Shown here: piece by piece, positions 11,766 through 24,330 of the stretch
How the letters are laid out: each line of letters starts with the position of its first letter
Position numbering within the stretch: the stretch's first letter is position 1
Source of the DNA: Myoxocephalus aenaeus
Taxonomy: Eukaryota; Chordata; Actinopteri; Perciformes; Cottidae
Reading direction: 5' to 3'
DNA: 64,000 nt
NCBI GenBank assembly: GCA_038501785.1
Contig: JBAMJR010000089.1
Coordinates: forward strand, 8,308,501 to 8,372,500
Made by a program: the position numbers and the translations under genes
The notes under the pieces: model-generated
Told to the model about the DNA's origin: nothing
Database searches by the model: none
The model's input: the letters and a program-made list of their open reading frames with translations, nothing else

Positions 11766-12425
11766 ATGTGTGTCCGTGCACGCGTGTACGTGTGTGTACG
11801 TGTGATAACAAACATGCAGTACATTTCCAATGAAGAAAAAGAGACAAAGAGAGAAAATGCTGTCGATGACGATGGGTTAAGATGTACTGGAAGTCAGTTC
11901 AGTTCGTCACATTGATTTGCATTTTCACCACAAAGAGGGATTTTCAGATTCTTACATTTAAAAAAAAATTCCAATGCCTGAGGAGGTAAAACTATCTTGC
12001 ATTCATTTTTTCACAAGAGAAAAATCTATATATTTAGTGTTTTTTCTCCTTTTTTTAATATCTTCTTGATAACTTCTTTTGGCAACCCTTTCTTTTTTTA
12101 AATAAGTTAATATGCTACAAATTAGCAAATACTTTTTGAGAGGAAAGTAAAGTTGTCTGAATCCCATGTCTTTTTTTTATCGTCATGTGGAAACACTTTC
12201 TTTTTATTGCAACTATAATCCTTTTTTGTGATCAAATGTTTATTTATTTTATTAAATACACAAATGAACCAACTTGACATAAGGGACATATATGGAAGAG
12301 TATCATACACCCCGCCCCAACACAGGACTATCTCAACCCATCCCAACAAAGAGGAATCATGGTACATATGTATACAAAACTGCTATATGCTGTTGTAAAA
12401 ATAATAATAATGTGGCAATATACTG

Positions 12426-12452
<27 letters not shown>
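12426..12452. repeat. (TA)13 microsatellite
   Basis: A pure TA run. Confidence 0.9.
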
Positions 12453-12457
<5 letters not shown>

Positions 12458-12545
12458 AATGTGGTACTGATCTAGATTGGACCACAGCATGTCCAAAGTG
12501 GGACCATTATAACATGCTATATCTTCTCAATCTTTTCCAGTATTT

Positions 12546-13225
12546 TTCTTATTGATCATATTTTTATTGAGAATTGCAGTCCAGTCGTTTCTTTGATGGA
12601 GAATTTGGCTGCAGCCATTTCCGTGTAATGGCTTTCTTGGTTGCAGCCAAGAATATTTTAAAGAGGTATTCATCCTGAGTCATGAGTTGGTCTGGGACTT
12701 TGTCCAGGTATAATGTGACAAAAGAGAAATCAACTTGTAGTCCAAAAAATTGCATTATTTCTTTTACAGTCTCTTGCCAGCATGAAATAATTAAAAGGCA
12801 AGCCAAGAAAATATGAAAAAGGTCAGCTGTAAATTTTGTATACCACACTGCTTCCAGCATTCATCCTGTACCTCTTTGAGTACATTTCCATTTTGAAGTC
12901 CCATTATATGGACCGTAGCTTCCCAGATACCATTCCAGTCCTCTTCAGATATTTCCGGTCCTCATTCTTTCTTCCATTTTTGTTTGACATAAACCATCAT
13001 GAGTATTCTATTGTATATTCGGGATTATCTTTAATGTTATGCCTCAATGGATATATTGACCAGGTTTGGTTTACTCCATTTGGGATATCTGAATAAATCT
13101 TTTTTACATGTAACTGTATATGTCAGGTTATATGTATTTGAAAGGTCTTTAAAAGACTGACTCAGTTGCATTATATGTACGTATATACATGTTTTTCTTG
13201 CATGCTTCTCAAGGTGAAACATCTT
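12546..13225 (-). mobile_element. L1/Tx1-like LINE 3' fragment
   Basis: The minus strand encodes sequence like the post-RT C-terminus of fish L1-type ORF2. It reads KWKKE, a stop, then EISEEDWNGIWEA, CWKQCGIQN, HIFLACLLIISCWQETVKEI and finally FLAATKKAITRKWLQPNSPS, which matches the family's usual ending of cysteine-rich knuckle then AITRKW. A frame change falls between CGIQN and HIF, and a stop interrupts KWKKE..EISEED, so it is non-functional. About 13,000-13,225 continues with LVNISIE-type coding debris. The 5' part is missing. Tx1-like versus true L1 cannot be settled by eye. Confidence 0.68.
12564..12980 (-). pseudogene. Degenerate L1-type ORF2 C-terminus
   Basis: A 98-codon open segment (12,564-12,860) ends in KKAITRKWLQPNSPSKK. 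An upstream segment in another frame reads ISEEDWNGIWEATVHIMGLQ..KEVQDECWKQCG. Together they span the LINE ORF2 region between the RT domain and the stop. At least one stop and one frameshift are present, and no catalytic domain remains. Confidence 0.65.
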
Positions 13226-14477
13226 AACTCATATCCTAAGGGCGACCATGGTCCATTGGTTTGGTTTATCCAGATAATAATCCATGAAGAGAACAAGTTG
13301 CAAACTGTTCACTGACATTGTATTTAATTTGTTTCCCTGTAATATCTGCAACTACAACATGATAACATATATTATGTTTATATTTTATATTTCAAAGACT
13401 GTCTTTAAATGTGTGGTATAAACATTATTGCGAGGACACAGTGTTGTTTGTGACCACGGGCGAGGTCCAGTTCAATCTCTGCTATGGGCAATACAACTGA
13501 TTAGGGCAATATCAGTTGATATTAGAGTATTATTTTACTTTATCATATCAGACCAGATACAATATCTTCTTTTATGCAAGCATGAATGACAGCTTTGTCT
13601 GCCTCCCTGCAGCCTCACACGGTTACATAAACTCACACGTCCTCTCCTTGCCTTGTGTCAGTGGCTCTTAATCCTGCGCCCCTTTTCATCAATCATCTAA
13701 ACATGCTCCTTCATCACTTCCCCTCGGCACTTTCTAATAAATACAGTAGCGTTGCACATCACGCTCGCATACAGGGAAGAGAAGTGTGGTCCAAAGGTTG
13801 AGGAGAAAGCTTGAAACATAACAACGTTGCCTCTCTTTAAGCCGACCTAATGATCAATTATGATAAATTTAAAATGACCCAGCCATGTGAGTTATGTAAT
13901 AATGTAGAAGAGGCTAACTCACAGACCTAATTCTTGAAATATTGTCTGTTCGTTAAATTACTTTCAAACATTTTTCTGTCATGGAAAACAATCATTTTCT
14001 AAATGTACTGTGATCTATGGACTGGGAGCTAATTAACAGAAAAGTCTGAATAAATGGGTGTGCTTCCATTTTTTTTTACGACTGTGGTTTGACTTTACTC
14101 GTCGTCTTAGGCGGAAGGGTCACTGCAAATCAATACAAAGTTATCCTGGGTTATCATTTTTATCCCGTGATTAAACATTTCAATCATCCTCCAGGATGAC
14201 AAATCACCCGTTCACAGGACACAAGGGGACAATAAACGCTGAGTATGAAAATTATGTGAATCATGTTCTACAGCTCTCGGAGTAACGAGATAGCGACCGG
14301 ACTGAAAAGCTAGAGGAGATACTGGAGCGCCATTTTAGAGTTAGACGGTGCTCTTCTATCCCGTAATCAAGGGATTGTGTTTCGGGAGAATGCTGCTTAT
14401 CCCTCCGCTACAGCTCCAGAGACGAGGCTGCATCTTAATATGTTTGTTAACGGTGTTTCCTTTAAACTTTCACCCAT
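13226..14477. other. AT-rich stretch, no gene seen
   Basis: No exon or recognisable element. The GAGGTCCAGTTCAATCTCTG stretch near 13,465 is weakly B-box-like but has no supporting A box or tail. Confidence 0.5.
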
Positions 14478-14598
14478 GCCGGTTCAATTCCTGGTCTGCC
14501 CATAGTTCGTATGTCGAAGTGTCCTTGAGCAAGACACTGAACCCCTAGTTGCTCCCCTGGCGCTTCAAGGATGCAGAAGACGTTTCATGTATGTACAG
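14478..14598 (+). mobile_element. tRNA-derived SINE, left part (interrupted)
   Basis: GCCGGTTCAATTCC (a pol III B-box-like motif) is followed by the common fish SINE body GTGTCCTTGAGCAAGACACT..TTGCTCCCC and a TTTCATGTATGTACAG tail. The same body and tail occur at 32,465-32,640. The element resumes after the hAT insertion at 15,110 with TATGTAAAAAGTATG and ends near 15,140. The A-box half of the head is missing. Confidence 0.78.
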
Positions 14599-15109
14599 CA
14601 GTGGTTCTCAAACGTTTTCTGTCAGGCCCCACTTTGGAGGAAGAAAAATGTTCGGGCCCCACCGCCCCAACAAAATTGTAACAAAATGGTCCAACGTTTT
14701 GTGACTCCTCCATCCGTGCTTTTTCAAATAATAGAATAAAGAAAATTGAAATCCCTTTCAAGTAAACCAGATTGCTGCATCAGACAAAAACTAATAACAT
14801 GTGCAATCACTTTGTTAGAACAATGCCAATAAAGTTCTATCTGTGCAAAAAATAACTAATATCTGGCAAAAAAAATACCTATTGCGGCTGCAAATAACCT
14901 GTTTTGCACTGAATATATTTTCAAGATAATAACAATAACGTTCAACCTGTGCAAAACAGAATGAGTGCAGATGTGTGAGCATCAGGTTGTATCAGTATTA
15001 GTGGCTGCAGTGAGCTGCTTTCCTCTACAAATATTTTTTAAACAGGGTTGTGGATTTGAATACCTGTAATACCTCCGCGCCCCACAGTTTGAGAACCACT
15101 GATGTACAG
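14591..15109. mobile_element. hAT-type transposon (copy B), with TSD, inside a SINE
   Basis: The element is 14,599-15,101 (503 bp). Perfect 8-bp target duplications, ATGTACAG, lie at 14,591-14,598 and 15,102-15,109. The left end is CAGTGGTTCTCAAAC. The right end, CAGTTTGAGAACCACTG, is its inverted complement with small differences, and GGCCCCAC/GCCCCAC is repeated inside both ends. It has no transposase. It interrupts a SINE tail, whose halves rejoin cleanly when the element and one duplication are removed. Its interior 14,757-15,059 is similar to 63,038-63,290. Confidence 0.92.
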
Positions 15110-15140
15110 TATGTAAAAAGTATGGATTATGACAAAACAA
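15110..15140 (+). mobile_element. SINE, right part (tail)
   Basis: TATGTAAAAAGTATGGATTATGACAAAAC matches the tail of the SINE at 32,608-32,635 and continues the SINE that ends at 14,598. Confidence 0.75.
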
Positions 15141-16414
15141 AATAAAGTTTAAAGTTTTAAAGTGTATCTGTGCTTCTAAAGTCCACATTGCTGTTGATGC
15201 ACCGAAGCGGCTAGTCACTTAAAGGGTATTAGCTGGTCCACCTTAAAGGTCAGTCCACCTTAAGTGCGCCTGAGCCGGAGCTGTTGCTAACTTCGGGGGT
15301 ACAACCGCCTTCATTTTCATCATCATCTGGCGGACGAGCAAGACACGGGAAATTAGTTAAGTTACGCTCTGTCAGCACCGTTAGCTGTGAGCCTCATAAC
15401 GGCTCTCAACATGGCGACGGCGAGCACGCAACCAAAATGCTCCGAATCCTGTCTCTTGCATCTTTGAGGTAACTTGAGCTCATCGGGACATCGACAAACC
15501 AACGCATTTTCATGTGGATCTGTCACATCATGGACGATACCCGATTTGCTTAATAAGCTCAACCCAGTGATCTTTTTTGTTTTTCTTGCATTTTTTTGGG
15601 ATGTCCTGATGCAATCAGCGAAAACACAGCTGCTCGTTTCTTTAAGAGCACCCGGCAAGTCACCATGTCGGCCTGATTGACAAATTTTTAGATCTTTATC
15701 TCTTCCGCTTTCATGCCCACTTTTGTTGTGGACAGAGGGAAATGAACACATCAATGCTTAAGCAAACTGCTCGTTCTCTAGTTCCACATCTCTTTGTTTC
15801 TTCTTTTTTAGTAACAACTAAACCGCATCCCTGGTGTAAATGAGTCCCCGATTGGATGACTATAATGAAGACAAGCTGGGCCTTTGATCCCCGACGTTTG
15901 AAGATTAGCCTGTAACCTGTTAGGAGGAGAAAGAGAGAGCGAGAGAAGAGATGTTGAATGCAAATGCAAGTACAAGAAGGGTAAAAGGGAATGAATGATG
16001 TATAGTGAGATAAAGAGTTTCCAATTGAATTACTTCTCCACCAGTGCAGCTGAGCCCACTCACGCACACGCATGTACATCCACCCACCCACACACACACA
16101 CACAAAGACCTGCACACAAGCCACTTTCCAGCTGCACGTAAAACCTAAACGCTTGTAAAAACTAAAGCCAATCAAATCTCCTCCTGGGTGAGAGGGCAGG
16201 TGTTCAGCTGCGGTTGGCAGCTGATTTTGGATGTGTGTATTTGTGCATACGTGCGTGCACAAATGTGCGTGAGTAATAAAGTGTGAGGTTGCGTGGGGAA
16301 TCTACTTCAGCTGTCACACAGCCCTCCCCACTCACGGTGATCTTCCAGGGTCGGGTTGTCCTCCGAGCACGGGCTCTGATTGGTTCCTGTGACCTGGCTG
16401 TGCTGCGGTAACCC

Positions 16415-16415
<1 letters not shown>

Positions 16416-16485
<70 letters not shown>
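16416..16485. repeat. (CA)35 microsatellite
   Basis: A pure CA run. Confidence 0.96.
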
Positions 16486-16488
<3 letters not shown>

Positions 16489-17376
16489 TGCTGACATTCC
16501 ATGGATGCCTGATGGTCCCTACAATGTGGATTTGTTTTTTGTCCCAAAGTACCCGCAAAGCATGCACAGAAGGTTTCTCTTTATCTATGCATTTCAAATT
16601 GTAAAACTTTTAAAGAAGATAAGCCAGCCCCACTTTCCTACAGAGATGATTAAAGGATTGGCTGGCCTGAGGGGGGCAGTGTGGCTCTGTGGTCTACGAG
16701 GTAGAGGAGATAAGAGATGAAGATGTCCCCCCGTTCATTGTCTCACATCCCTGCACATCTTCAGAGTAGGACCCATGTGTCGCTGCCTCATCTTTTCATC
16801 CCCTTTTGTTTGGTGCTGCCTTCAAGATCTCCTACGCTCTTGTCTCAGAGTACGGTGTAGAGGGATCGATCATAAATGTAACTTATTCAAGGATTTTTGT
16901 TGAGAAGAAAGAATAATAAGAAATTGACTGAATGAAATGCAGCAAGTGTTGAGTGAATCTAATTCAATAGTACGCAGTTTAATAACAAATAATGAAATAT
17001 GTCTTCAAAAGCATCGCTTTCTGAGATCTTTTTCGTGCGCCCCTCTTGCATATGTCACGTATCGACAGCTCAGATGTAACGCTGCTTCTTTCCTTGTTGA
17101 TCTATATTGTTCACTGTGCTGGGTCTCTGACGGGCTCAACTCCCAGCTGATTTATTTCTGACAACTGCAGTGAATGCAGCATGTGTGAGTTTTCAGCAGA
17201 GCGAGTAGGAGACGCGTAGAGGGCAGAAACTGGAGATGTCGGGGGGGGGGACAAGGTGCTGTGATGTGCATTTGTGACAGATGTGCATGTAGAAAGCATG
17301 TCAGAGGTGCACATGCACCAGTGATCAGCTCAGCCAGGTGCATGCATGTTCAGTGTAAATATGTGTGTCAGTTTTA

Positions 17377-17398
17377 TGTGTGTGTGTGTGTGTGTGTG
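17377..17398. repeat. (TG)11 microsatellite
   Basis: A short pure TG run. Confidence 0.9.
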
Positions 17399-18746
17399 GT
17401 GTAACCCTGAAGTCATGACTTCACGCATGACGGTAGTGCGTATATTCCTCTTTGTCTCGCTTACACACACAGATACGTAACGCACATGAAGGTGTTAGAA
17501 TACAAGAAATGTTCAGTATTTTTGGGAAATGCGAGATTTCCTCTCCAGTGGAAATAAAAAACGGCGATACACACCTCTAAATCTCACTGATTAACACGTT
17601 ACATCTCGATTGTTTAATTAGTAAAAAAAAAATTAATTAGCTTGTAAAGAAGGACGATTGCCATTTCCCAATAAGTTAAGTACTGGATGGTTTCTTGGCT
17701 GGGACACCGGGGGTCGCCTGCAACGGCTCAAAGCTGAGAAACAGTCTGACACCCTCTGAAACTGCAAATTGCAGTTTTTACACTTTGGTTTTTATATAAC
17801 ATATAAGAATGCATAATGTGTTAATTGGGCAGCACAAAAGGAGGCAGCGGAGGGGATTTTGTAACCGTTAGATGGAATCAGGTTCGCTGTTTTGTGCAAT
17901 GCTAAGCTAACTGGCCGCTCGCCTTGGCTTCACATATGCTCTGCTGACATGAGAGGGGTTTTGAATCCTCTCCATCAATTCTGACAGAAAGTGAGTTGTG
18001 TGGAACTATACTCTTTTAAGTGCAGAACAAATACACATTCTCCTTTCAGAACCATTTATTTGCTAGGTATGTGAAACATACAAGGAATTTTTTGAATTTG
18101 ATTTCATCTTAGTAATAACGTTTTATAATGAGGTGTTCAGAGTGATCATTTGGGCTGCAAATAACCGCACCGGACACCACCAGCTTCTATATTGATCAGT
18201 TGTAAAATGTGATACTTGAGAGTCTCAGAGCTCTAGTTTGTGCGGCAACGTATTGACTGGGGCAAAACAAAAATGAAGCAATATAATGATCCGGTGTCAT
18301 GAAAGCGTGCCCCACACAGTAATTAACACAAAGCAAATGAATAGCGGCGAAGCGGACGGGCCTGGATCAGCCATTAAAGGTCAGGGCGCGGGGGAACTTT
18401 CTGTCTGATCCCAGTCATCTCTGTTCTGAATTAAAAATCCCTGTTTTTAGGAACACAAACAACCCAACTTTGCTCACCTGACCTTCAAAATAGTTTATTT
18501 TTTTCATTCCTCCTCGTCAACAGGGAGCCACAGGAAGGAAGAATGTATCCTTGACACAAGGAGACATTTCGTCTTGTGGTCTTGAATTGTGTTTCTATTC
18601 CGAGGTGATTTTGATGTGTGCTCCTCTGCATGCGCCCTACAGGGAGGATAAAGTCAGTAAAGGTATTTTTAAACCACTAAAGGAGCTCTTACATGCCTTT
18701 GATTATCAGTTTCCACACTTGGTCATCAAGACTGTGCCTGCCTGTA

Positions 18747-18747
<1 letters not shown>

Positions 18748-18836
<89 letters not shown>
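18748..18836. repeat. (CA)44 microsatellite
   Basis: An 89-bp pure CA run. Confidence 0.97.
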
Positions 18837-18838
<2 letters not shown>

Positions 18839-19084
18839 CCATATGATAGTATACTTTAAAATGATTAGATTATCGCCACATAAGACAAATGGATCAGAGG
18901 AGCAAGAAACATAAAAAAAGAAGTCATATAACAGGTTGGGGATGCATATATAGCAAAAGTGTCTTTGGATGAGGATGATTGAAGGGCAGCGAGGTGGAGA
19001 AGAGATGGAAGAGAGGAAACTGAAAGCTTGTGGTGTGCTTCCCTCAGGGCATGGCATCAGTTTTCTGTGAGATCTCTGCAGCAC

Positions 19085-19560
19085 TGTCCACACCCTGTGG
19101 ACCTGGAGGGCGGGGGCTCGGGAGCCCTTTGTGCGTCCCTTTGCACGAGTGTGTGCAGGAGCGTGCATCACATCGGCCTGTTTAAAAAACGAGCACGGGC
19201 GTGCACGTAAACGGCGCGGTTGTTTATGTTTTTGCATCCTCTCCTTTTACATCTGAGCGGCTTCAGGTCTGTTTTGTGCGCGTCCCCTTTTGCGTTTGCT
19301 TTGAGTGTGCAGTGGGTCAACGCTGTCCGCTCCGCTTCCACAGTGAGAGGCTGGACGGTTGTATGTGATTACAGGTGCACGGGCAAGAGCATCAGAGCGG
19401 GAGAGGCCCCCAGAAGTGCACGCCGCAGCTCCCTGGGAGCAGCTGCGAGGCCCCTAAGGTCGGGTCCGGGGGCCCACGAGGAGCCGGCCAGCGTGAGACG
19501 AGGCGGAGCACCAGATTGACCGTCTGCTTTGTTGCTGCAGGGATGACACGCGGCAGGAGC
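19085..19560. promoter_or_regulatory. CpG-rich island-like patch
   Basis: By eye about three dozen CpG dinucleotides lie in about 475 bp, far above the surrounding sequence, with GC-rich blocks such as GGCGGGGGCTCGGG and CACGAGGAGCCGGCCAGCG. It lies about 5 kb upstream of the promoter block at 24.25 kb. Open frames exist on both strands but resemble no known protein. It could be an alternative promoter, an enhancer or an unrecognised exon. The type is inferred from composition only. Confidence 0.4.
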
Positions 19561-20973
19561 TGAGAGATCAAGTGTACGCCCTACAAGGAGAAAGTAGAAC
19601 AAACAAAAAATAAGAATAATAATATCATAGAGGCGCGGACTCATCCACCAGCTCGCAGCTTGAGCCTTTTTTCGTTTTGTATTTCTCTCTGCACCCTCTC
19701 TGCCCAGTCCACACAATGACCCTGAAATCATTGGCTATATTTCCCTTTTCATCCTTCAATAGCCCCGCTCTTTTTGCTTTCTCACTTACTCTTCTTCATT
19801 TGCCCTCCTCAAAAGAGTCCTGAAAGCCGAGGCTTGGATTTTCACACCCCTTTCTCCCTGCTTGACTCACTAAAAAGTTATCCCTCTCCATGCCGATCCT
19901 CCCTTTCTCCCACCGGTGTTACACTTATCCCCACATCCCTCCCTGTCTCTTTGAGTCCGCTACAGGTGTGACCTAACTCCCCTTACAAATTCCCTCCTCA
20001 TTTCCTCGCTCGCTCCCCCCTTTTTTTCTTCTTCATCACATGAAAGGCTTTCTGCTCCCCTCAGCTCACCCTCATTCCTGCTCTTTCTTCTCGTGCACCT
20101 TCGCCCTCTCCGCTAGCCCCGGGAGATAGCTTGGATAACAGGTGGAGTCTCTGGTTTTGGGGGATCAAGTTTCCATCTGCCTGAAATGCAAGAATGCAGC
20201 GTCACCCTGGGCTACAATGAAACCAAACAATAAACCACTAAGTCGCACGCACGAGCACACGCACTCAAACACACCCTCACACACACACTCACACACAAAC
20301 AAAGAGAGACTCATAAACAGCAGTGTTCGATTAGAAAAGTGGACTTCTATTCATTCAGTTTAGTAGCTTTTAGTGTTGTGTCTTTCTCTAATTATTTCCA
20401 CTCTCAAACAAGAGGAGGCGGCTATTGAGGTCGGGAACAAGATGATAAGTAATTCCTGTGCATGAATGTAGACAAGCACACAATGCTGGCGCTGAGCTCT
20501 TTTCACACCGAATGAGCCACATGGCCTTGACGTCACATCGTGGCAGCAACCAAAGACTCAGCACAAAGACATCATATCGTCCCTTTCATGTCTGTACACA
20601 CAACAGAGGATGTATGTCGTATTGATGGCAACTGTGCACTCTGACTAGGTGTGGCGCACATGCTGTGCTGAAGCTTGATTGATATCTAGCCGCCTGCGGC
20701 AAAACATGATGGTGAAAGAGCAGTTTACACAAAAAACAGCCATTGTGCTGATGGGAACAAGAGTTCTAAACGCAACGAGAATAAGCAATTGATGCTGTTA
20801 GTCAATGTCCCACAGCTATGCTTAAAAATCTCGGTCCGCAGCCACTTTCCCATTGTGTGCATCCTCCCAGCACTCCACTGCTATGACAGGTCAGTTAATA
20901 TTGACATTATCTCCCTCCACCACGATGACAGTTCGAGCTGCAGGAAGCTGCTCATTAGCTCTGCATGAGCCTG

Positions 20974-20980
<7 letters not shown>

Positions 20981-21009
<29 letters not shown>
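20981..21009. repeat. (GT)14 microsatellite
   Basis: A pure GT run. Confidence 0.92.
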
Positions 21010-21010
<1 letters not shown>

Positions 21011-21188
21011 AACACAGCATTGTGTTGATTGCTGGGACAGAAGTCATTAGCTTAGTCAAACAGGTGTTAAAGAGACAGGGGACAGTCCCAATGTTTGCCT
21101 CTGCAAGAATAGCAGAGATCGGTGTCATCGTTCAGCCTGTTCAGAGGTCATCTCGCTGCAGCACCGTGAGTGTTGAAGAGAGAGTGTG

Positions 21189-21193
<5 letters not shown>

Positions 21194-21281
<88 letters not shown>
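21194..21281. repeat. (GT)44 microsatellite
   Basis: An 88-bp pure GT run. Confidence 0.97.
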
Positions 21282-21284
<3 letters not shown>

Positions 21285-21601
21285 AAAGAGAGGGGGGAGC
21301 AGGATTTGTCGCTAGATGCCTTTAGATGGATGTCAATGCACATGTCAAGTTAGATATCCGTCTAAAGTGCGACAAAGTGATTATTGTGTGTGTGCTTGTG
21401 TGCTTGTGTTGGTAATTATTTGTGTCTCTCTGTGGGTGAGAAGCCATAACAGAATGCCTTGGTGATAGCGAGCAATAGATGGATTGAGGGGAGAAAATGC
21501 AGTGGTAATTGTACTGGATACACAGGTAATTGGAAGCTAAATTGGCTTCAGAGTTAAAACCTGTGAGCACTCAGTCAGTCTGTGTATTGGAACCAGATAA
21601 C

Positions 21602-21603
<2 letters not shown>

Positions 21604-21693
<90 letters not shown>
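21604..21693. repeat. (GT)45 microsatellite
   Basis: A 90-bp pure GT run, about 320 bp from a similar-sized array. Confidence 0.97.
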
Positions 21694-21694
<1 letters not shown>

Positions 21695-24244
21695 CTTGAA
21701 TAACTAATAGGAACTGGACACGTTGCAAAATAAACCCAATAATGTTATGCAAAATGGATGTTTGAAGAAATGATTTCAAAACATTTAGTTTAATTAAATC
21801 TGACATTTATTGGCATTTATCTTACCATCATTTATGTTATTGTCAACTGTTTGTATTTGCTCTCGTTAAGGATGACGGGTGTGGATAACAAGGATTTCAC
21901 TTGACCTTGTGAACATATACACTATACTAACCTAACTTGCTTTGCTTTTAGAGCTTTTGTTCTTGTTCGGGTGTCATCATGTGACCTAAGTAAGACACGT
22001 TGGTCATGTGATAACAGGTGGTTGTATATACTTTCCTTCAAAATCTACTTTTTACAGGGTTTTTATCAAATATAATCTATAGCCCGATACACCCTGGGGT
22101 AAAATAAAGACAACTTATTACCTCCAACATATAACTTTTTGAATTTCCAGCCTTCTTTCAATTTAGGATTCGGGTCAGTTCTGACCTCCCCCCCGCAGCT
22201 AAATGTGTTAAAATGCTGCTTACATTCATTCACATAACATGACTGCAATATCATGACCTGCCTCCACTGACCGGAGGAAACCAAATGAGACCGCTTTATG
22301 AGAATTTTGGACTCAGAAGAATAGCGCTGGGAATTTGAAAGAAGCCAGAAAGAGTTTGTCAAAGAGAAGGTCGGAGGTCACCAGACAGGGGCATCAATAT
22401 ATTTAGAGCCTGGTAATATATTGCTTTAAAAAATGAAAAAATACCTTGCCCATACTCAAGGGCACCACACAAAGGCTTTTAAAAAACGAATAGAAACAAA
22501 TGAAAGTAACTCTGTAAAAAAGTTTTGTGTGAGCACGAGATTGTGAAAATGGTGATGTATCATAGCAACTGGCAGACGTCCAATGTTTAGGGGTCGTCTG
22601 TCGCTGTCCCCAAACGCGTTGCTGCTTGCCCTTTGCAGCGATGGGTGGAGGTGACTGAGGGGTCAGCCAGGTGTGCGGTTGCTGAATGGTTTTCACCTTG
22701 AGGGAAACAAATCTGAGAGGAAATACAGAGTTTGACAGCGGGAATTGTTGCAGAGTTTTTGGGATTGTGCAGTCAAGCTAAATATGGTGAATATCCCGGC
22801 AGTAAGACGGCTGACACATAGAAAGCAATTAAAGGCCTTGCTGGTACCACTACACTGAGTTCTTGGTTACATTTGTGACAGAAATGCGGATGAGTGACGA
22901 AACCGACGCAATGTTGAGGTGTTTGGTCACCTCCAGCTGTCAGAACAGTTTCAATGCACCATGGCAGAGTTTATACAAGGAACTTTACTGGAGGGATGAA
23001 CCACATTCTTCCAAAAGATCACTTCAAATCAGGTGGTCAGCAGGGTTCAAATCAGGGCTCATATTTATCAAACTAGAATACAAATTAATAATAACTGACA
23101 GACAATTTGGGAGTAAAACGCTCTTCATAGAGTGTTAATAATAAGACACATTCATCAAGCGATTTAGGTCTACGTATACGGTAAATAATCACATGATTAC
23201 CGTAGTCACATGTCTGCTCAGAGCAGGAATATAGCCGATCAGTGAATAGTTATTCTTAAGTTTTAGATTTGTACTTTTACTTCCTCACTTTAAGGAGTTG
23301 AATACATATGTGTTTTGGATATTGGGAAGGCCATAGCATATGATTCTCATGAGGCTTCTGCATTTTTTTATATATGTTTATCTACTTTTTCTGATGTCTT
23401 TCCCATTAATTCATACACAGTATAATATAGCCCTGATAGCAACTTTGAACTAGAAGATGGAGATTTGGGTGTTTTTAATGTGGAATCCAGAGCAATCTCT
23501 GAAGTTTGGCACTGCAGACTAAGTGGCAGAAACTTTTCATGGAAACTATAGTTGCATCATACCTTCTATAATTGCTGGAAACAGAAAGTATGAAGCCAGT
23601 TGCCAAATGAGCCTGGATGGAAAGATAAATGGTGTTGGGGTGAAGGTGCTTGAGGAGAACGTGTTGGGGACAGCTAGACGGTGTGGAGAGACTATTTTGG
23701 CCGCTCAGGGGACGGAAACTCTGCCTCTGAGGATTTATTGAGGCAATAAAAGATAAGGTCACTGTGTTGTAGGCTTTAATATTAATGTGCCATTTAATGA
23801 CCCTCGCCATGGAAGGAACTAGGTTATTAGTAGAAGGCTACTAAGATATAGCTCCAGGCAGGTTTTTTTTTGTAATGGAGCATGTGTGTGTGAGTAACCA
23901 GACCACCAGTGGTGCATCTCTGAGAGTTCCTCTTCAGTAAAATAATAAACTGAAAGTTCTTTGAAGTGAGTAAGGTGAAACAACCCCAGGCTATATTTTC
24001 TCATTGTTGTCCATACCTCCTACTGCTTCCTTTGACTCGCAAAGTATCTATTAAATAATATACAGTGACAAAATGAACCTTGTGATGTCTATTAATACGT
24101 TAAATAATTGACTGCTTATCAATTTTAAATTAGAGAGAAACTAGTAATAAACTTCCTTCCGGACCCCTTTTTCTCTATGTGTGAATTTTTTTGGGGGACT
24201 TTGGTGGTCTGGAGGCGCCGTCCTCCACGCTCTCGGTGCTGGCA

Positions 24245-24330
24245 TTGATCCCCGCCCCTTTAGTTCCGGCTGACCAATAGCAACAGCGGGAGCTCTCAGG
24301 TCGACCAATCAACAACGAGGGATGATAGTG
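24245..24330 (+). promoter_or_regulatory. TATA-less promoter block: GC box and two CCAAT boxes
   Basis: A GC box CCCCGCCCCT (24,250-24,259) is followed by GACCAATAG (24,272-24,280) and GACCAATCA (24,303-24,311), spaced 31 bp apart. There is no TATA box. The cluster sits immediately before a GC-rising leader that ends in a signal-peptide exon, the usual layout of a housekeeping-type or CpG-island promoter. The transcription start is inferred to lie about 50-100 bp downstream; no initiator was chosen. Confidence 0.55.

Larger units (their letters stand above)
8024..12545. other. Gene-free stretch with repeats
   Basis: No exon is recognised. Besides the microsatellites listed separately, 9,445-9,497 (CCGCTAGATG followed by TACACACTGGACC) resembles one end of a fish DNA transposon, and 9,639-9,665 holds a short CTACTCCACAG tandem. 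8,030-9,200 and 12,000-12,420 show nothing beyond AT-rich sequence. Confidence 0.5.
15141..19084. other. No gene seen
   Basis: The moderately CpG-containing patch 15,270-15,690 has short open frames on both strands that resemble nothing I know. A partial duplication of GGTCCACCTTAAAGG/GGTCAGTCCACCTTAAG lies at 15,233-15,262. 16,669-16,705 (GGCAGTGTGGCTCTGTGGTC) is faintly A-box-like. The rest appears unique and AT-rich, apart from microsatellites. Confidence 0.5.
19561..24244. other. Upstream intergenic region, no gene seen
   Basis: No convincing exon. 19,750-20,100 is pyrimidine-rich. A TGACGTCA palindrome lies at 20,528-20,535. 22,173-22,186 is a small inverted repeat (GGTCAGTTCTGACC). Two very long GT arrays are listed separately. 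The remainder is unannotated AT-rich sequence. Confidence 0.5.

Noticed and set aside
18689..19237. 182-codon minus-strand open frame
   Set aside because: The C-terminal half is microsatellite read-through and the rest resembles nothing.
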